This document shows positions 15,699 through 19,440 of a stretch of DNA of 19,440 nt, in pieces. The position numbers and the translations under genes were made by a program. The notes beneath the pieces were generated by a model that saw only the letters and a list, made by a program, of their open reading frames with translations, ran no database searches and was not told where the DNA came from. Location of the stretch: the NCBI GenBank assembly GCA_905614375.1, contig CAJQSP010000035.1, positions 1 to 19,440 on the forward strand. Reading direction: 5' to 3'. How positions within the stretch are numbered: position 1 is the stretch's first letter; each line of letters begins with the position of its first letter. Origin of the DNA: an uncultured Dehalococcoidales bacterium. GTDB taxonomy: Bacteria > Chloroflexota > Dehalococcoidia > UBA1151 > UBA1328.

Positions 15699-16676
15699 AT
15701 GTACCTCGGCACTCAGGGTCAGCCTACCGATCATGACGAACTCAGTGTTCTAAGCCAACTCGGCGTAAACCATATTTCGTCCGATCCGCCCGGTGATTGG
15801 ACGACGTGGGATCGTCACGCATTCAATGCCCATCAAGAAAAGCTCGCAAAATATGGCATCACCCTCGATATGACACTCATGCCGCTTGGCTCGCGCTCGG
15901 CATTCGAAAACGATTCCGGCAATGTCTTTCTTGGCAAAAGCAAAGAACGCGACGAAGAAATCGACCTGCTCTGCCATCTCATCGAAGAAGCCGGGGCCGC
16001 AGGTATACGAGCGCTTCGCTATAACATTACGATTCTCGGTCACATGCGTACCGAACCTAAGATCGGTCGTGGCGGCGCGCAATTATCGTCTTTCGACTAT
16101 TCAAAGCTCGACCAATCACTTGGAGAATTTGAAGGCGGGGCTGCAGATGCTGACGAGATGTGGGAACGAATCGACTACTTTCTTAGCAAAGTGGTCCCAA
16201 TCGCCGAAACCAACAAAGTCCAAATAGCATGCCACCCACAAGACCCTGGGATTGGTAACCGTCTGTATCGCGGAGTCGCACGCGTGATGGGGACCGTCGA
16301 CGGTCTAAAGAAATTCATTTCAATGCATGAAAGTCCATATCATGGACTAAATTTCTGCCAGGGAACCATTTCAGAAATGCTTGAAGAGCCTAGCGAAGAG
16401 ATATACGACGTAATTCGTTATTTTGGCAAACGAAATAAAATTTTTAATGTCCACTTCCGTAACATTAAAGGTGGCTTACTCGACTTTGTCGAGGTGTTCC
16501 CAGACGAAGGCGACATCGACATGCTGAAAGCGATTCAGGTGTACAAAGAAATCAGCTACAAATATATGTTGATGCCCGATCATGTACCCGGCCTCGCAGG
16601 CGAAAATGCGAGAAGAGTCGGCTTCGCCTATTGCTACGGCTATATCAATGCCGCTCTCCAATCCACTTCTTATTAA
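15699..16676 (+). CDS. UxuA-like mannonate dehydratase family protein (TIM barrel)
   Basis: UxuA dehydrates D-mannonate to 2-keto-3-deoxygluconate using a divalent metal. This 325-residue protein shows the family's metal ligands in order: His179 (ACHPQDPG), Cys220 (LNFCQGT), His252 (HFRNI) and Asp294 (MPDHVPG). The usual HPDDPP is HPQDPG here, and the protein is shorter than E. coli UxuA (about 394), so a different sugar acid is possible. Residues 1-60 (LGVNHISSDPPGDW) fit the first barrel strands. The start is ATG with AAGGAA (15685-15690) eight bases upstream. It lies 49 bases after the enolase-superfamily dehydratase gene and nine bases before the small membrane protein gene, so the three are likely co-transcribed. 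Confidence 0.9.
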   Translation: MYLGTQGQPTDHDELSVLSQLGVNHISSDPPGDWTTWDRHAFNAHQEKLAKYGITLDMTLMPLGSRSAFENDSGNVFLGKSKERDEEIDLLCHLIEEAGAAGIRALRYNITILGHMRTEPKIGRGGAQLSSFDYSKLDQSLGEFEGGAADADEMWERIDYFLSKVVPIAETNKVQIACHPQDPGIGNRLYRGVARVMGTVDGLKKFISMHESPYHGLNFCQGTISEMLEEPSEEIYDVIRYFGKRNKIFNVHFRNIKGGLLDFVEVFPDEGDIDMLKAIQVYKEISYKYMLMPDHVPGLAGENARRVGFAYCYGYINAALQSTSY

Positions 16677-16685
16677 AAGCTATAA

Positions 16686-17147
16686 ATGACCAAAAATTCA
16701 AATCTAAGCTTCGAATATCGGAACGACGATGTCAACTCATCGCTCGGTATCCTCGGTATTCGACTCGCCGTCGGTCTACCAATATCGATGGTCACCGGGT
16801 TTGTCGGCAATATGTTCAACGGGATCCTCGTACCATCACCGGCAGCAGGTGATGAATTAGCATTCTTCGTAAGAATGCTTTTGCTCGGGATTTCAGCCTC
16901 AACTGGCGGAATGGTGGCTTGGTTCAACGCAATTGAATCGAAATCCGGTGCCACAGCGATCTGGATTATTGCTGCGCTAGGCGGTTTCATGGGTGCATTA
17001 ATCGCCTATTACATCGGTTCCGCCTACATCGACCACCCCGATGTTTACATCCTCAACCAACGATTAACTCAAACAATCATACTCGGCGCAGCGGTGGGCT
17101 CAAATATATTCGCCACCATCGTTTCGGCCAGTCGTGCACGAATCTAA
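16686..17147 (+). CDS. Small four-helix membrane protein of unknown function
   Basis: A 153-residue protein that I do not recognise. After a polar N-terminal tail of about 18 residues (SLSFEYRNDD-like), four hydrophobic segments are visible near residues 20-46, 61-80, 89-112 and 127-147, separated by short loops, the third loop being acidic and aromatic (YIDHPDVYI). Gly, Ala and small residues are frequent within the helices. It starts nine bases after the UxuA-like gene with no clear ribosome-binding site, which suggests coupling and a link to the dehydratases. It is too short for a transporter on its own but could be a transporter subunit or a membrane anchor. Ending at 17147, it appears to be the last gene of the cluster. 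Confidence 0.72.
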   Translation: MTKNSNLSFEYRNDDVNSSLGILGIRLAVGLPISMVTGFVGNMFNGILVPSPAAGDELAFFVRMLLLGISASTGGMVAWFNAIESKSGATAIWIIAALGGFMGALIAYYIGSAYIDHPDVYILNQRLTQTIILGAAVGSNIFATIVSASRARI

Positions 17148-17242
17148 GTTTGAAATTTCGTGATGTAAAACCCAATGGCTTCCTAATTTACGAATTATGA
17201 GGAGTTTTAGTCTAATAGATTGCGAAAACAAATAAAAAAAGA

Positions 17243-17271
17243 GTGACTTTCCATACTGAACTACCTATACT
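17243..17271 (+). promoter_or_regulatory. Possible sigma-70-type promoter for the second binding-protein gene
   Basis: GTGACT (17243-17248) and TATACT (17266-17271) are separated by 17 bases; the -10 matches at five of six positions. The predicted transcript would begin near 17278 and include the conserved leader. The surrounding 17148-17387 stretch is AT-rich and holds no gene that I can support. Confidence 0.4.
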
Positions 17272-17309
17272 CCCCGCTGACACAAACATTTAGCAATGTA
17301 CTAATAGCT

Positions 17310-17387
17310 AAATATTTGAGTTATCGAAAAGCGGCTAGGTTCGTAACAGTATTTGCTGATTTACGAATCCAGTCCCAGGAGAATCAA
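17310..17387 (+). promoter_or_regulatory. Conserved leader and RBS, second copy
   Basis: Gap-free counterpart of 1029-1106. AGGAG at 17377-17381 lies six bases before ATG 17388 and decides the start. An in-frame TTG at 17316 would place this conserved leader inside the protein, ahead of the signal peptide, and is therefore rejected. Confidence 0.6.
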
Positions 17388-19382
17388 ATGAAATTTGAAA
17401 AGAAGCGATTACTTTTATTACTCGGGTTAACAGCCGTGATATTTGGATTAGTCGCCTGTTCTAGTGAGACCGTCACGGTTGTTGAGACCGTTATTGTCGA
17501 AAAACAAGTCAAAGGCGACACCGTTGAAGTCATCAAAGAAGTCGCTGTAAAGGGCGACACCGTTGAGGTGATCAGAGAGGTCGAAGTCAAGGGTGATACC
17601 GTTGAGGTGATCAAAGAGGTCGAAGTCAAGGGTGAAACTTTCATCCAGACGGTTATTGAAGTAGTTGAAGCAACACCGGTACCTGAAGTAGAAACCTTCT
17701 TCGGGCTACCAATGCCAGTTGTGCCAGATGATGTCGGCACTGCACCACAACCAGACTCAGCAGACGGCGTAGTTGTCGTTCGTGGCGGACTTGAACTTCG
17801 TGGTTCAGGTGTTCCTGGGGACAGTTCTGGTGGAATGTTCACAGGAATGAGCGTGACAGAGAAGCTTTTCATGACCGACGAGGGCGGTAACGCCATTGGT
17901 CTAGTAGCTGAATCTTGGGACCTAGCGTCTGACCTATCGAAGCTGACAGTAACCCTCAAACAGGGTGTGCAGTTCCACGGTGGATATGGCGAGCTAACAG
18001 CAGCTGATGTCGCTTGGTCTCTCAATATGGGTAATCCGGGGTTCAACCCAGAGTCAGCCACTGACGGTGGTTCCAACTGGATCTCATTCATAGGTGACCA
18101 AGAAGTGCTCGCTACCGACACTTACACCGTTGAAATCCCAATTGCAACGTTCGACCCTCGCTGGGCGACATTCATTCTTGGCCAATCTGGTCTAGGCTTG
18201 AGCATTACCAGCAAAAAGGCGTTCGATGACGAAGGCGAATCATGGGTTAGAGAAAATGTAATCGGTACAGGACCATTCGAAGTTGTCAAATACTCACGTG
18301 ATGATGTATTGGAACTATCTGCGGTACAAAATCACCACAGAATTACTCCATCAATAGATAAGTACATTCTCAGAGCTATTCCAGACGACGCCGTTGCTGA
18401 AGCAGCTCTCCAAACCGGTGCCGTAGACGTTTCTCAGGTTGCATTACGTAACATGACGGGTCTGCAGAAAGCTGGATTCGTAGTAGTCGGTGCAGGAGCT
18501 GGTAGCTTCCACTCTATTTCGTTCTCAGGTAACTACTGGGAGCGAACTCATTTCGTAACTGGTGAAGACCTTGGTGCGAACTTCACAGTTAGACACTCCC
18601 TTCCTTGGGTTGGTGATCCTGAGCGTCCTGACTTCGGTAACCCTCCTGAAGGTATGACAAACATGGAACGAGCGCGTCTAGTACGTACAGCTCTTTCACA
18701 TGCAATCGACCGTGAACTGATCTCGGAAGTTCTGTTTGCTGGCGCTGCGTGGCCAAACTACGTATACGGTGCGGACATCAACAACCCGAATTGGCAGGAC
18801 AAGTGGGCGACGGAATACGACCCAAAACTTGCTGGTGAACTGCTTGATCAGGCTGGATACCCACTTGTTGACGGTGTTCGGTTCGAATTGCCTTTCTTCA
18901 TCAGAATTGGACGAGGTGACGAAGAAATCGGTACGGCCGTTGTTGGCATGTGGCGAGAACTCGGAATCGACGTTCAGGACTGGAAGGCCCAGTACCAGAC
19001 ATACCGACCAAGCTTGATTGGTCGAACGGCAACAGCTCCGTGGATTCACTCCGCTGGTGCTGAGAGCCCTCAGGCTCCGTGGGACTGGCCGGTAATGGGT
19101 AATTCGGAATGTTCACGTGGTCGTGGCGGATTCAACATTGCTATCGAAATTCGAGAGTTGTGTCAGTTCTACGACGATATGAGTAAGGAGGGTGACGTAA
19201 CTGTACGTAATGAAATGCGTAACGATGTCGTTGACTTCCTAGCTCACTGGATGCCTGTGATCGGTACAGTTGCCGAACCTCAGGTTGCACTCGTGAACCC
19301 TAACAAGATCGCTTCGTGGGACATGCCGCTTTCCGTACGTGAATCAGCATTACACCACCCAGAGTTCATCACTCTGAAGTAG
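17388..19382 (+). CDS. ABC transporter substrate-binding lipoprotein, family 5, with repetitive linker
   Basis: A 664-residue lipoprotein. The signal (1-24) begins with the same MKFEKKRLLLLLGL as the first binding protein and ends in lipobox LVAC with Cys24. Residues 25-95 are a Val/Glu/Lys linker with three 13-residue KGDTVEVI repeats. The binding body follows with family-5 features: WDLASDLSKLTVTLKQGVQFHGG, a TAADVAWSLN helix, and IGTGPFEVVKYSRDD. The body shows little similarity to the first protein beyond these family motifs, so the ligand is probably different. It ends 60 bases before the window edge with a strong hairpin; permease and ATPase genes would be expected beyond. It follows the sugar-acid dehydratase cluster, so its ligand may be an acid or sugar derivative instead of a peptide, but this rests only on proximity. 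Confidence 0.92.
   Translation: MKFEKKRLLLLLGLTAVIFGLVACSSETVTVVETVIVEKQVKGDTVEVIKEVAVKGDTVEVIREVEVKGDTVEVIKEVEVKGETFIQTVIEVVEATPVPEVETFFGLPMPVVPDDVGTAPQPDSADGVVVVRGGLELRGSGVPGDSSGGMFTGMSVTEKLFMTDEGGNAIGLVAESWDLASDLSKLTVTLKQGVQFHGGYGELTAADVAWSLNMGNPGFNPESATDGGSNWISFIGDQEVLATDTYTVEIPIATFDPRWATFILGQSGLGLSITSKKAFDDEGESWVRENVIGTGPFEVVKYSRDDVLELSAVQNHHRITPSIDKYILRAIPDDAVAEAALQTGAVDVSQVALRNMTGLQKAGFVVVGAGAGSFHSISFSGNYWERTHFVTGEDLGANFTVRHSLPWVGDPERPDFGNPPEGMTNMERARLVRTALSHAIDRELISEVLFAGAAWPNYVYGADINNPNWQDKWATEYDPKLAGELLDQAGYPLVDGVRFELPFFIRIGRGDEEIGTAVVGMWRELGIDVQDWKAQYQTYRPSLIGRTATAPWIHSAGAESPQAPWDWPVMGNSECSRGRGGFNIAIEIRELCQFYDDMSKEGDVTVRNEMRNDVVDFLAHWMPVIGTVAEPQVALVNPNKIASWDMPLSVRESALHHPEFITLK
17511..17627 (+). 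repeat. Three tandem 39-bp repeats encoding KGDTVEVI linker units
   Basis: Three 39-base units (17511-17549, 17550-17588, 17589-17627) encode KGDTVEVIKEVAV, KGDTVEVIREVEV and KGDTVEVIKEVEV, followed by a KGET half unit. They are imperfect at DNA level. The first protein has the same motif with an 11- or 15-residue period. Confidence 0.85.
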
Positions 19383-19402
19383 AAGACTGATTCGAAATAT
19401 GG

Positions 19403-19440
19403 GTGGAGCATCAATTCAAAATAGTGAATTGATGCTCCAC
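19403..19440 (+). promoter_or_regulatory. Strong hairpin after the second binding-protein gene
   Basis: GTGGAGCATCAATTCA (19403-19418) pairs perfectly over 16 bases with 19425-19440 around the loop AAATAG. It begins 21 bases after the stop codon and reaches the last base of the window, so any T-tract or further pairing cannot be seen. Position and strength mirror the hairpin after the first binding-protein gene. It could be a terminator or a 3' stabiliser within an operon. Confidence 0.7.

Noticed and set aside
17316..17387. N-terminal extension of the second binding protein from a TTG
   Set aside because: It would bury the lipoprotein signal 24 residues inside the protein, while ATG 17388 has AGGAG six bases upstream and matches the paralogue's start.
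17511..17627. Tandem repeats considered as a CRISPR array
   Set aside because: The units are contiguous, in frame and coding, with no unique spacers and no cas genes.
17384..18121. 245-residue minus-strand open frame rich in Ser/Thr/Leu repeats
   Set aside because: It is antisense to the KGDT linker repeats and signal peptide of the second binding protein; its repetitiveness is a by-product of those repeats.
1..19440. Mobile element, prophage, toxin-antitoxin or defence system
   Set aside because: No transposase, integrase, phage, nuclease or toxin-like gene was found on either strand; all well-supported genes are transport or metabolic.

Overview
The window reads as a bacterial chromosome segment of medium GC content. 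It is dense in catabolic and uptake genes and shows no mobile element, phage, defence or stable-RNA gene. The gene repertoire is two peptide-type ABC binding lipoproteins with repetitive Val/Glu/Lys linkers behind the lipid anchor, an M19 dipeptidase relative, an EthA-like flavin monooxygenase, an enolase-superfamily dehydratase, a UxuA-like dehydratase and a DUF3604/PHP-like protein. That mixture resembles marine Chloroflexota of the SAR202 type. The assignment is an inference from gene content and linker style, not from a marker gene.

Layout. 1-993: 3' part of an uncharacterised glycosidase-like protein. 1107-6992: a complete five-gene ABC importer operon of the Dpp/Opp type (binding lipoprotein, two permeases, two ATPases), with a strong hairpin pair between the binding-protein gene and the first permease gene. 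6993-7460: a hairpin-rich gap. 7461-9782: an M19 dipeptidase-like gene and a PLP enzyme of the D-threonine aldolase/D-serine dehydratase fold, separated by a long perfect hairpin. 9938-11458 and 11932-14130, both on the minus strand: an EthA-like Baeyer-Villiger-type monooxygenase and a DUF3604-like protein. 14131-14452: a divergent intergenic region. 14453-17147, plus strand: an enolase-superfamily dehydratase, a UxuA-like dehydratase and a small four-helix membrane protein. 17388-19382: a second binding lipoprotein, followed by a 16-bp perfect hairpin at the window edge; its permeases probably lie just beyond.

How the genes may work together. The first half could import short peptides and cleave them (M19 enzymes classically cleave dipeptides, including those with a D-residue at the C-terminus). 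The PLP enzyme could then process a D-hydroxy-amino acid. This would suit scavenging of D-amino-acid-containing material, but both enzymes have changed metal-site residues, so their true substrates may differ. The second half looks aimed at sugar acids (two unrelated dehydratase folds side by side) and at oxidising carbonyl or sulfur compounds.

The most notable structural signal is that the two binding-protein genes, 16 kb apart, share a colinear leader, ribosome-binding site, signal peptide and KGDT-repeat linker, but carry very different binding domains. Each is followed within about 30 nt by a strong hairpin.
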